From Accumulibacter sp. (GTDB lineage Bacteria > Pseudomonadota > Gammaproteobacteria > Burkholderiales > Rhodocyclaceae): DNA of 11,920 nt. The notes under the pieces are model-generated. The model saw nothing but the letters and a program-made list of their open reading frames with translations. It searched no databases and was not told the DNA's origin. Position numbers and translations under genes: made by a program. Of the stretch, positions 1 to 6,708 are shown in pieces. The stretch spans positions 1 through 11,920 of the forward strand of contig JAITAJ010000300.1 of the NCBI GenBank assembly GCA_031284185.1. Reading direction: 5' to 3'. How positions within the stretch are numbered: the first letter of the stretch is position 1; every line of letters starts with the position of its first letter.

Positions 1-695
1 GGCGCGTTATCCCCCTGATCTTTGCCGTAGGACTTGCAGGCTTCCAGGTTGAACGAAACCAGCGCCGCCCCGGAACTTTGCGCGCCATTGACCCCTGTGA
101 TCGCCGGATGCAGACGCGCGATGACGGCGGATTCGCCGCTGACCAGACAAAGCGACGCGCTCGTGTTCGTCCCGGCCAGCCGTCTGGCCCACGAATCCTG
201 CGCCGCTTCGCGCTGATGCAAATGCCGGTATTCACCCTCCAGGCGGAACACCACATTGGCGTCCCTTGCTTCTTCCTGAAACAAGGGCGGCTGAAATCGT
301 TCCGGCGACCACTTCCGCAAGAAGGCCCGCAGGGCTTGCAAACCCGCATCCTCCTCGCCCGCCAACGCGGCTTCATGCAGGGCCTTGAACGCCTCGTGCT
401 CCTTGTCGGCGCGTTTGCTGGTGGCGCTCACACCCAGCACGTAGCTGGTTTTGTCCCACAGAAAACAAGGGGCGATTCCGCTGGAACGCCTGGGTGGCTG
501 CGGTACCAGCAAGGCGCGGGGCTGCGGCTTCTTTCCCGACGTATCCCGGATGTCATTGACAGCGACCACGCCGCCATCCGGCGCAAGCACGATCTCGTAA
601 GCGATTCCCTCCGGGCTGTAGCCGTAAGGCGCAATGCCCTCCGCGCCCTGCGCGATCAGCCGCCGATAAAACCCGGACAAGGCTTGCAGGATCAT
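1..695 (-). CDS. cas8c: Type I-C Cascade large subunit Cas8c (Csd1), N-terminal part
   Basis: Partial gene: 231 codons are visible, open at the left window edge. In type I-C systems Cas8c (Csd1) is the large subunit of the surveillance complex. It recognises the PAM and helps open target DNA beside the Cas7 backbone and Cas5c. The protein starts MILQALSGFYRRLIAQG and later contains SFNLEACKSYGKDQGDNA (about residues 214-231), which matches the conserved Csd1 motif that normally continues into APVS. The ATG at 695 has GGAGG seven bases upstream (703-707, complement) and overlaps the cas5 stop codon by four bases (ATGA), so the two are translationally coupled. Position third after cas3 and cas5 is the standard I-C order. 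The C-terminal half, where an internal start for Cas11c is known in the family, is outside the window. Confidence 0.93.
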   Translation of the reverse strand, partial: MILQALSGFYRRLIAQGAEGIAPYGYSPEGIAYEIVLAPDGGVVAVNDIRDTSGKKPQPRALLVPQPPRRSSGIAPCFLWDKTSYVLGVSATSKRADKEHEAFKALHEAALAGEEDAGLQALRAFLRKWSPERFQPPLFQEEARDANVVFRLEGEYRHLHQREAAQDSWARRLAGTNTSASLCLVSGESAVIARLHPAITGVNGAQSSGAALVSFNLEACKSYGKDQGDNA

Positions 696-1366
696 GCCTT
701 TACCTCCGCCGACTGCCACGACGGCACCTCGATCACACCATCCTTCATCCGGGCGCGGAAAAAGCGAGGCGTCATGCCGTCGGCGAAATCGATATCGTGC
801 AGCATCCAGCCCAAGTCTTTTTCTCCCTTCAGGTCGGCATCGGGCACGGGCGGGGCGGCACCGTTCTCCAGCCACTCGAAACACGCGGGAAATTCACGCG
901 CGCCCAGACAGGGCGTGTGAAAACATTGCCCCTTGCGGGCGCGGCGATTGAAAATATCCAGATGCTTGCCGACGGAATCCTCCGCTCCGGCTTTGGCGGT
1001 CAATTCAAAATGGGCTTCGAGGAGATAGCGCACGTCGCGCAACACGGTGGCGGCGCGTTGCTGGCGTTCTTCGTCAACAAACAGCGCCAGGGCCGCCGTG
1101 GAAGCCGCTTTCATGGCTTTCCTCACGCTGGCGGGCGGGAGTTTCGCGCCGACCTCGTTACGTCGGATGGACTCGAAGCGAATGGTTTTCAGGACGTGAA
1201 TGCGGTCGATATGCCAGCGGATCGCCGGTTTCCAGTGAATCGCCTCCAGAATGCCGCGCGCGGCGGAAGGCGTGATGACGTCGTAACTCGTGCGCTCCAC
1301 CTTCATTTCCGGGCGGGTGAAACAGGCCCGCTCACCCCAGACGAGCAGACGGATTCCAAAACTCAT
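692..1366 (-). CDS. cas5c: Type I-C Cas5c/Cas5d, crRNA-processing endoribonuclease
   Basis: 224 residues from the ATG at 1366. Type I-C lacks Cas6; Cas5c (Cas5d) cuts the repeat RNA and stays bound to the crRNA 5' handle within Cascade. Family motifs are clear: VWGERACFTRPEMKVER (residues 9-25), TPSAARGILEAIHWKPAI (32-49) and VGKHLDIFNRRARKGQ (132-147), then CLGAREFPA (153-161). By recalled numbering of the Bacillus halodurans enzyme, Lys116-His117 correspond to Lys134-His135 here, but catalytic Tyr46 aligns with His44. I chose the ATG at 1366 because GAGG (1375-1378, complement) lies eight bases upstream. An in-frame GTG at 1375 would add three residues. It follows cas3 after a 91-base gap and overlaps cas8c by four bases. 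Confidence 0.95.
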   Translation of the reverse strand: MSFGIRLLVWGERACFTRPEMKVERTSYDVITPSAARGILEAIHWKPAIRWHIDRIHVLKTIRFESIRRNEVGAKLPPASVRKAMKAASTAALALFVDEERQQRAATVLRDVRYLLEAHFELTAKAGAEDSVGKHLDIFNRRARKGQCFHTPCLGAREFPACFEWLENGAAPPVPDADLKGEKDLGWMLHDIDFADGMTPRFFRARMKDGVIEVPSWQSAEVKA

Positions 1367-1457
1367 GATTTTCACCTCATGTTCCGGCGGGTTGCACCGC
1401 CAGCGCTATCAGAGCCACATCGGATACTGCGCCAACCGGAAATCCAATGAAACAAAC

Positions 1458-3695
1458 TCACCACACCAGCGATTCCGGCGCCAGGAAACTGTCTCCTTCC
1501 CACCACAGGCCACTGTCCGGGTTGTAAAGAGTCACCGTCACCAGTTCCATGAACTGCTCGCCCCATTTCTCTGGCGCGACGGGCTGGATCGCGCCTGACC
1601 GCCGAAGCGCCTGAAAGCCTGCCTGCGGCACCTGCACCAGATAGGCTTGCAGTCGGCGGGCGAGGCCACCGCTTTTTTCCGCGTGACGGAGTTCTCGCAA
1701 CGACTGGCGCGCCTCATCGTCATACGGCACGATCACCGGCAGTTGCATGTCGTCGATCATGCGGAACTTTTTGGCGACGTTCTCCATCGGCAGGGTGTCG
1801 ATCCGGCTATCCGCAAGCTCACCCAGGATGCTCGCGGCATCCAGCGCCGCCTCGCCTTTCGTCCAATACAGTTCCTTGCAATAGGCCAGGATCGCCTCGG
1901 GAGAAAGCAGATCGCCGGTCTTGCCCAGGCAGCGGAATACCGCTGCCGCCGCCTGAGCGGATTGCATCAATTCCGGCGGCGGCGCCCAATCCTTGTTGAC
2001 CGGAACGAAAATCAGCACTTCACTGACCGCCGCATCGCGCCTTCCTTCGCGGTTGCAGCGTCCCGCGGCCTGGGCGATGGAATCCAGTCCCGCTTCGGCG
2101 CGCAGCACCAGAGGAAAATCCACATCCACGCCCGCCTCGATGAGCGAAGTGGAAACCAGGCGGCAGGGCCTGCCCGCCTTCAAATCCGCCCGGATTTCAT
2201 CGAGCGCGGCGCGGCGATGCCGGGCGCACATCAGGGTGGTGAGATGGCGAGCGCCGGGTAGACCTTCCATCGCCCGGTAAACCGCCCGCGCGTGGCGGCG
2301 GTTGTTGACGATGCACAAGACCTGCTCGTTGGCGCGCAGGTAGGCCAGCAAGCCTTCATCGTCCAACTCGCCGACGTGTCGCACTTTTACGCGCGCCAGC
2401 TTGCGGAACAATGCGAGGGGATCGGGGGCCAGTTCGCGCACCTTTTCGAGGCCGCCGCGCAGATGCTCGCCGTTCAATGCCGGTTGCGTCGCCGTGCATA
2501 GCACGAGGCTGACGTGGTAATTGCGCGCCAATTCGTCGATGGCCGCCACGGTGGGGCGCAGCAGTTTCAGGGGCAGGGTTTGCGCCTCATCCAGAATGAC
2601 CACGCTGCCCGCGATGTTGTGCAGCTTGCGGCATTGCGACGGGTGAGCCGCGAACAGGCTCTCGAAAAACTGCACGGCGGTGGTCACGATGACGGGCGCA
2701 TCCCAGTTCTCCGCCGCCAGCCGGAGTTTTTCCCGTGATTGGTAACGCTCGGCATCGTTGCGGGAAAGCGGCGGTACGTTATAAGCGCTGTGATGTTCCA
2801 GCACGGCCGTTTCGCCCAGATCGCCCAGCGCGTGGCGAAACACGGCGGCGTTCTGTTCGATGATGCTGGTGAAAGGAATGACGAAAATCACCCGCCGCAG
2901 TCCATGCGCAATGGCGTGGTCGAGCGCGAAGGCAAGCGAAGCCAGGGTTTTTCCGCCGCCGGTGGGCACGGTGAGCGAAAAAAGACCGGGGGCGAGCGAG
3001 AATTGCCGCCGGACATGATCGAGAATCTCGGCGCGGATCCGGTTTACGCAAGAATCGGCGGCGAAACCGGCCAGATGGGTATTCAATCTTTCACGCAATT
3101 CGATGAGCGTCGGCATGGCGGCATCTCGCGCCGATTCCCGCCGCGCGACGCGATCATAAAATGCCTCGGTATCCAGGCGATCGGCGTCGATCAGGCAGGA
3201 AAACAGCATGCGCGCCAGAAAGGCCATTTGGAAGCTCTGGCGCTTTTTTTCGACGGCTTGCAGCGGTATGTCGCCCAAGGTTTCAGGCAATTCGACTTCC
3301 TGTCGCCAGGCATCGAGCAGCGGTGGCAGACCGGCGCCTCTCAAGCGCTCGTCCAGGGGTGTCCGTTCCCCGTCTTGGATGCCGTTCGCCAGTCCGGCAT
3401 GATGTCCGGCGATGCAATAGGCCAGCAGTTGCCCGATCGGACCGTAGCGTTCCCTCGCCAGCATCGCGCCGCGCGTGGCATGGTCGACCCGCCGCCCCGC
3501 GCCCGCGATCCGGCGCTGAAAATCCTCGGTGTACTTGCCGATGTCGTGAAGCAGCCCGGCGGTTCTCGCCAGTTCCTCCGCCTCGAAAACGGCGGCGGAT
3601 TTTCCGGCCCGCCATCCCACTTTCCACGAGTGTTCGGCCAGAGTCTGCCAATCGGAACGATCCGGCTCATCCGTCGAATGGGCAAAGAACATCAT
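1458..3695 (-). CDS. cas3: Type I-C CRISPR-associated HD nuclease-helicase Cas3
   Basis: 745 residues, a usual length for I-C Cas3. It is recruited to Cascade-bound R-loops, unwinds DNA 3'-5' and degrades it. The N-terminal HD nuclease shows EHSWKVG (His22), LLHDIGKY (His50-Asp51), VDHATRG (His72) and AGHHAG (His98-His99). The superfamily 2 helicase follows: Walker A PTGGGKT (244-250), DEAQ (369-372), TATQPAL (401-407), STSLIEAGVDVDFP (515-528) and QAAGRCNREGR (542-552). All key residues are present, so the enzyme looks intact. The ATG at 3695 has GGGAG five bases upstream (3701-3705, complement). A second ATG lies directly after it at 3692. The reading frame stays open to 4040, but that upstream part has no Cas3 resemblance and precedes the SD. 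First gene of the leftward cas operon. Confidence 0.96.
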   Translation of the reverse strand: MMFFAHSTDEPDRSDWQTLAEHSWKVGWRAGKSAAVFEAEELARTAGLLHDIGKYTEDFQRRIAGAGRRVDHATRGAMLARERYGPIGQLLAYCIAGHHAGLANGIQDGERTPLDERLRGAGLPPLLDAWRQEVELPETLGDIPLQAVEKKRQSFQMAFLARMLFSCLIDADRLDTEAFYDRVARRESARDAAMPTLIELRERLNTHLAGFAADSCVNRIRAEILDHVRRQFSLAPGLFSLTVPTGGGKTLASLAFALDHAIAHGLRRVIFVIPFTSIIEQNAAVFRHALGDLGETAVLEHHSAYNVPPLSRNDAERYQSREKLRLAAENWDAPVIVTTAVQFFESLFAAHPSQCRKLHNIAGSVVILDEAQTLPLKLLRPTVAAIDELARNYHVSLVLCTATQPALNGEHLRGGLEKVRELAPDPLALFRKLARVKVRHVGELDDEGLLAYLRANEQVLCIVNNRRHARAVYRAMEGLPGARHLTTLMCARHRRAALDEIRADLKAGRPCRLVSTSLIEAGVDVDFPLVLRAEAGLDSIAQAAGRCNREGRRDAAVSEVLIFVPVNKDWAPPPELMQSAQAAAAVFRCLGKTGDLLSPEAILAYCKELYWTKGEAALDAASILGELADSRIDTLPMENVAKKFRMIDDMQLPVIVPYDDEARQSLRELRHAEKSGGLARRLQAYLVQVPQAGFQALRRSGAIQPVAPEKWGEQFMELVTVTLYNPDSGLWWEGDSFLAPESLVW

Positions 3696-4200
3696 CGTTT
3701 CTCCCTTTTGAGTCTGGTCTTCTGGCGCGTATCTGGAATCACGATCCACGGGCCGATACGGAAATCCCGCGGATGGAGCGCGGTCGCCAGGTGACGGCGA
3801 GCGAGCGCGGCGACCGCGCAAGACAGGAATCATAGGCGCTTCGCTCGCGCATCGTATACTCTTGTCTTGCCGATCGGCCGGAACGCCGGAAGACATCGGC
3901 GGGCGAGATTGTCGCGGCAGGAAAACACACATAGAATTGGCCGATTCCATCGTTGGAGAAACCAAAGCGTGCCGTCCTTGCCGCGAAGTTTCGAGCCGAT
4001 GCCGTGCCGTCGGGACCGGAACAGACGGCCTCCCTCGCAAACGCGCGCCGGGATGTTTTTGCGTTCGCGCGCCCCCCGGAGGGGCGGCGTCGGCGACCGG
4101 GTACGGAAAACCGGCGGTGTTCCGTACCTGTCGTGGAACAGAGTGCCGACGTGAATACCGGCGTGCCTTTTCGTTGATTTGTCGCGCGAACTTCTCTTCG
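3696..4200. other. Gene-free divergent spacer between cas3 and dusC, rich in inverted repeats
   Basis: About 505 bases with no convincing gene. It must hold the promoters for leftward cas3 and rightward dusC, but I see no clear -35/-10 pair. An isolated TATACT lies at 3855-3860 on the plus strand without a partner -35. Structured segments are an 8-base inverted repeat GCAAGACA / TGTCTTGC (3818-3825, 3863-3870), a 10-base palindrome GCCGATCGGC (3869-3878), and the hairpin cluster at 4036-4130 listed separately. Short open frames across it in several phases look like chance products of high GC. No CRISPR repeat-spacer unit is present. Confidence 0.6.
4036..4130. repeat. Cluster of three inverted repeats upstream of dusC
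   Basis: Three potential stem-loops follow one another. CGCAAA (4036-4041) pairs with TTTGCG (4058-4063). CGCCCC (4070-4075) pairs with GGGGCG (4081-4086) around CCGGA. GGTACGGAA (4100-4108) pairs perfectly with TTCCGTACC (4120-4128) around an 11-base loop, and can extend by G-U and C-G pairs outward. The last stem ends 70 bases before the dusC start codon. The cluster could be a structured leader, a bidirectional transcription barrier or an intergenic repeat. The sequence alone does not decide. Confidence 0.5.
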
Positions 4201-5178
4201 ATGAACAGGATTTACCTCGCCCCGATGGAAGGACTGGCCGACGCCCTGATGCGCGACCTGCTCACGCGGACGGGCGGATATGACGGCGCGGTCTGTCAAT
4301 TCGTCCGGGTTTCGGCAACGCCGCTGCCGCCGAGAACCTTTCGCCGAGCCTGTCCCGAGCTGGACGGCGGCGGCAGGACGCCCGGCGGAACGCCGGTCAG
4401 CGTGCAACTGCTGGGCAGTTGTCCCGAACGCATGGGTGAGACTGCCGCGCGGCTGGCCGGGCTGTCCCCTCGCGGCATCGATCTCAATTTCGGCTGTCCC
4501 GCGCGGACGGTCAGCCGGCACGGCGGCGGAGCGATACTGCTCGACGACCCCGGCCTTCTGCGGCGGATCGCCGAAGCCGTGCGCCGCGCGGTGCCGGAAG
4601 CGATTCCGGTGACCGCCAAGATGCGGCTGGGCAACCGCGATACGGAAAGGACGCTCGATTGCGCCGCCGCGCTCCAGGCCGGCGGCGTGGCGGCGCTTAC
4701 GGTGCACGCGCGCACAAGGATCGAGGGCTACCGGCCACCGGCGCACTGGGAATGGATCGCGCGGGTCCGCGAGGCCGTCTCCGTGCCGGTGATCGCCAAC
4801 GGCGAAATCTGGTCGGTGGCCGATTATTTCGCTTGCCGCGAGGCGAGCGGGTGCGCCGACGTGATGCTTGGCCGGGGCGCGGTGGCCGATCCTTTTCTGG
4901 CGCGGCGCATACGGCGGGCGGCGTCCGCCGGGAATTTCGCCGCCGCAGACGACGGCTCGGCGGGGGATTGGGGAGAATTGTCCGTCCTGCTGCGGGAATT
5001 CTGGCAGCGGCTGCGCTTGCGCGTGAGCGCACGGCACGCGCCGGGGCGGCTCAAACTCTGGCTGAGTTTCCTGCGGCGCGTCTACCCCGAGGCCGACACG
5101 CTGTATCACCGGATTCGCGCGCACGAGGAGATCGGCGTCGTCTCCGCGGCGCTCGCCGCGGCCACGGCGGCGGAGTAG
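4201..5178 (+). CDS. dusC: tRNA-dihydrouridine synthase, DusC type (U16)
   Basis: 325 residues. FMN- and NADPH-dependent enzyme that reduces a uridine in the tRNA D-loop, position 16 in the DusC subfamily. The TIM-barrel carries APMEG (7-11, FMN), VSVQLLG (Gln69), LNFGCPARTVSRHGGG with the catalytic Cys99, VTAKMRLG (Lys140), LTVHARTRIEGY (His169), VIANGEIW (198-204) and LGRGAVADP. The pattern CPA.TV.RH.GG is the DusC version; DusA and DusB differ there. The C-terminal part (about 245-325) is the helical tRNA-binding domain. I chose the ATG at 4201 because the family N-terminus begins at M-x-R-I-Y-L-A-P-M-E-G; the frame is open much further upstream without resemblance. No strong SD precedes it. 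The next gene starts nine bases after its stop, so they are probably co-transcribed. Confidence 0.93.
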   Translation: MNRIYLAPMEGLADALMRDLLTRTGGYDGAVCQFVRVSATPLPPRTFRRACPELDGGGRTPGGTPVSVQLLGSCPERMGETAARLAGLSPRGIDLNFGCPARTVSRHGGGAILLDDPGLLRRIAEAVRRAVPEAIPVTAKMRLGNRDTERTLDCAAALQAGGVAALTVHARTRIEGYRPPAHWEWIARVREAVSVPVIANGEIWSVADYFACREASGCADVMLGRGAVADPFLARRIRRAASAGNFAAADDGSAGDWGELSVLLREFWQRLRLRVSARHAPGRLKLWLSFLRRVYPEADTLYHRIRAHEEIGVVSAALAAATAAE

Positions 5179-5187
5179 GCGGCGCCC

Positions 5188-5910
5188 GTGCAGGCCAAGT
5201 CTCGCGTTCCGGAAAGCGCCCAGGAGGGGATTCACCGGCATCTGGCCGCGCTGCTCGAACGTCACCGTCGAGCGCCTTTCCGCAAACCCTGCGCCGATTA
5301 CAATCGCGCGGCCTTTGCCGAAAGCATGGAACGCTGGCGGCGTGTGGCGCCGGACGCGCCGCTGATCCTCGATGCGTGCTGCGGCAACGGAGAGAGCAGC
5401 CTCGCCCTGGCCGCCCTGTTCCCCGGCCACTACGTGATCGGCGTCGATCGTTCCGAGTTTCGTCTGCGGCGACGTCTCGCGGCGCAGGCGGCGCGGAGCG
5501 CTCCACCGCCGGACTGTCCGCCCAACGTCGGCTTCGCGCGCGCCGACCTCATCGACTACGCGCGTCTGCTGCGTGATGAAGGCATTCGTCTTGCGCGTCA
5601 CTACCTGCTCTACCCGAACCCCTGGCCCAAGATCGGCCATCTATCCCGGCGCTGGCATGGCCATCCCGTGTTCCCCGCGCTGCTGGAACTTGGCGGCGTA
5701 CTCGAATGCCGCGGCAACTGGCGTATTTATGTCGAAGAGTTCTGTTTTGCCGTCCACATGTTGACCGGCTGCGAAACGCGCTGTGAAAGTTTCGTCCCAT
5801 CGGCGCCGCTGACGCCGTTCGAGCGCAAGTATCAGGCGTCCGGGCACACACTGTATCGCGCCGTGGCCGACATTTCAGAAGATAGAAGACAGAGGACAGA
5901 AGACAGATGA
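5188..5910 (+). CDS. TrmB-like SAM-dependent methyltransferase, probable tRNA (guanine-N7)-methyltransferase
   Basis: 240 residues from a GTG start nine bases after dusC. The Rossmann-fold SAM site is LILDACCGNGESSLALAALFP (59-79) followed by VIGVDRS (83-89). R-A-D (118-120) and YLLYPNPWPKIGHLSRRW (139-156) match the TrmB arrangement, where the usual motif is F-P-D-P-W-x-K. RGNWRIYVEEF follows as the penultimate strand. Canonical TrmB methylates G46 of tRNA. This protein departs from it by Asn for Asp in the P-x-P-W motif and by an ACC sequence in motif I, so it may be a paralogue with another substrate. Pairing with dusC supports a tRNA role. The last 11 residues (Ser230-Arg240) and the stop codon are encoded by the GA-heptad repeat, not by the ancestral gene. 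No better start than the GTG is visible; its SD is weak. Confidence 0.8.
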   Translation: MQAKSRVPESAQEGIHRHLAALLERHRRAPFRKPCADYNRAAFAESMERWRRVAPDAPLILDACCGNGESSLALAALFPGHYVIGVDRSEFRLRRRLAAQAARSAPPPDCPPNVGFARADLIDYARLLRDEGIRLARHYLLYPNPWPKIGHLSRRWHGHPVFPALLELGGVLECRGNWRIYVEEFCFAVHMLTGCETRCESFVPSAPLTPFERKYQASGHTLYRAVADISEDRRQRTEDR

Positions 5911-6021
5911 GTTTGGGCGCTTCGCGCCGAGTTGAGAACGAAAAACCGAGCGCTCGGGTTTTCCTCTCTGACCCGGCGCGAAGCGCCGCAAGCTGATCTG
6001 TCTTCTGTCTTCTGTCTTCTC
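5875..6021. repeat. GA-heptad inverted repeat element, copy 1
   Basis: The left arm holds heptads AGAAGAT, AGAAGAC, AGAGGAC, AGAAGAC (5877-5904) and a degenerate fifth. The right arm holds three perfect GTCTTCT units (6000-6020), the reverse complement of the same heptad. Inside are a perfect 14-base inverted repeat GGCGCTTCGCGCCG / CGGCGCGAAGCGCC (5916-5929, 5974-5987) and a central palindrome. The whole segment can fold into one long cruciform or RNA hairpin. It lies between convergent genes: it begins inside the 3' end of the TrmB-like gene and ends 13 bases beyond the sodB stop. A 27-base block (5974-6000, complement) matches 9431-9457 at 24 positions by eye, which ties it to copy 2. Confidence 0.85.
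5941..5962. terminator. Bidirectional intrinsic terminator between the TrmB-like gene and sodB
   Basis: The palindrome CCGAGCGCTCGG (5946-5957) is flanked by five A on the left and, after one extra G, four T on the right. In RNA it gives a CCGA/TCGG stem extended by A-U pairs, with a U-run on either strand. Location between convergent genes and symmetry suggest termination in both directions. It is nested within repeat copy 1. Confidence 0.6.
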
Positions 6022-6034
6022 AAATATCTGCCTT

Positions 6035-6625
6035 TCAGCGGGTGGCAAAGTTCTTTTCGGCGAAACTCCAGTTGACGAGCTTGCTCAGGAAGGTTTCGAC
6101 GAACTTCGGTCGCTGGTTGCGATAGTCGATGTAATAGGCGTGCTCCCACACGTCGATGCACAACAGCGCCTTGTCGCCCGTGGTCAGCGGCGTTCCGGCG
6201 GCGCCCATGTTGACGATGTCGACCGATTTGCCGGCCTTTTCGACCAGCCAGGTCCATCCCGAACCGAAATTGCCGACCGCGGCGGCCTGAAAAGCCTTCT
6301 TGAACCCGTCGAACGATCCCCATTTTCCGTCGATCGCTTCACCCAGCGCGCCGGAGGGCGCGCCGCCACCGTCCGGCTTCAGGCCATTCCAGAAGAAGCC
6401 GTGGTTCCACACTTGGGCGGCGTTGTTGTATACCCCGCCGGCCGGCGCCTTCTTGATGATGGCTTCCAGGCCGAGGTTCTCGTATTCGGTTCCCTTGATC
6501 AGATTGTTCAGGTTCGTGACATACGCCTGGTGATGCCTGCCGTAGTGGTATTCGATCGTTTCCCTTGAAATGAACGGGGCAAGCGCGTCCTGCGCGAAAG
6601 GAAGCGGTGGCAGTTGATGTTCCAT
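6035..6625 (-). CDS. sodB: Superoxide dismutase [Fe]
   Basis: 196 residues, typical for cytoplasmic Fe-SOD; no signal peptide. It dismutates superoxide to oxygen and hydrogen peroxide. Metal ligands are His27 (IEYHYGRHH), His75 (AAQVWNHGFFW), Asp158 and His162 (IDVWEHAYYIDYRNQRP). Gln71 in NNAAQVW is in the Fe-SOD position; Mn enzymes have Gly there and place the glutamine near GSGW. FGSGWTWLV (120-128) is the family core. AAGGAG (6631-6636, complement) is five bases from the ATG at 6625, so I use it instead of the adjacent ATG at 6628. It lies 83 bases downstream of xseA on the same strand with a hairpin between, so it may have its own promoter. The open frame upstream of 6628 is an antisense-like extension through xseA in another phase. 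Confidence 0.95.
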   Translation of the reverse strand: MEHQLPPLPFAQDALAPFISRETIEYHYGRHHQAYVTNLNNLIKGTEYENLGLEAIIKKAPAGGVYNNAAQVWNHGFFWNGLKPDGGGAPSGALGEAIDGKWGSFDGFKKAFQAAAVGNFGSGWTWLVEKAGKSVDIVNMGAAGTPLTTGDKALLCIDVWEHAYYIDYRNQRPKFVETFLSKLVNWSFAEKNFATR

Positions 6626-6680
6626 CATATCTCCTTCATCGAATGAAAACGGCATGGGTCCTGCTTTCTTTCCATTCCAA

Positions 6681-6705
6681 GGACGCCGGGATGCCCGTTG
6701 CGTCC
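6681..6705 (-). terminator. Stem-loop just downstream of xseA, possible terminator or attenuator
   Basis: GGACGC (6681-6686) pairs with GCGTCC (6700-6705), and the inner CGGG (6687-6690) pairs with CCCG (6694-6697) around a three-base ATG loop. Two unpaired T form a bulge. This gives about ten GC-rich pairs starting four bases after the xseA stop codon. On the transcribed strand it is followed by only TT, not a U-run, so strong intrinsic termination is uncertain. It may protect the 3' end or reduce read-through into sodB. Confidence 0.45.
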
Positions 6706-6708
6706 CGC

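Noticed and set aside
2739..3794. 351-codon plus-strand open frame opposite cas3
   Set aside because: Antisense to the motif-complete HD/helicase gene; no family resemblance.
3696..4040. In-frame upstream extension of cas3 by 115 codons
   Set aside because: No Cas3 homology; a good SD precedes the ATG at 3695, where the HD domain begins.
3953..4177. 74-codon plus-strand open frame upstream of dusC
   Set aside because: Spans the hairpin cluster; overlapping frames of similar length in other phases suggest non-coding repeat-like DNA.
3739..5640. Very long open frame (633 codons) on the minus strand opposite dusC and the TrmB-like gene
   Set aside because: Arg/Ala/Gly-rich with no recognisable motifs; it lies antisense to two clear genes and is explained by high GC codon bias.
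5877..6020. GA-heptad arrays considered as a CRISPR array
   Set aside because: Seven-base units without spacers, in inverted orientation; it is a simple-sequence inverted repeat.
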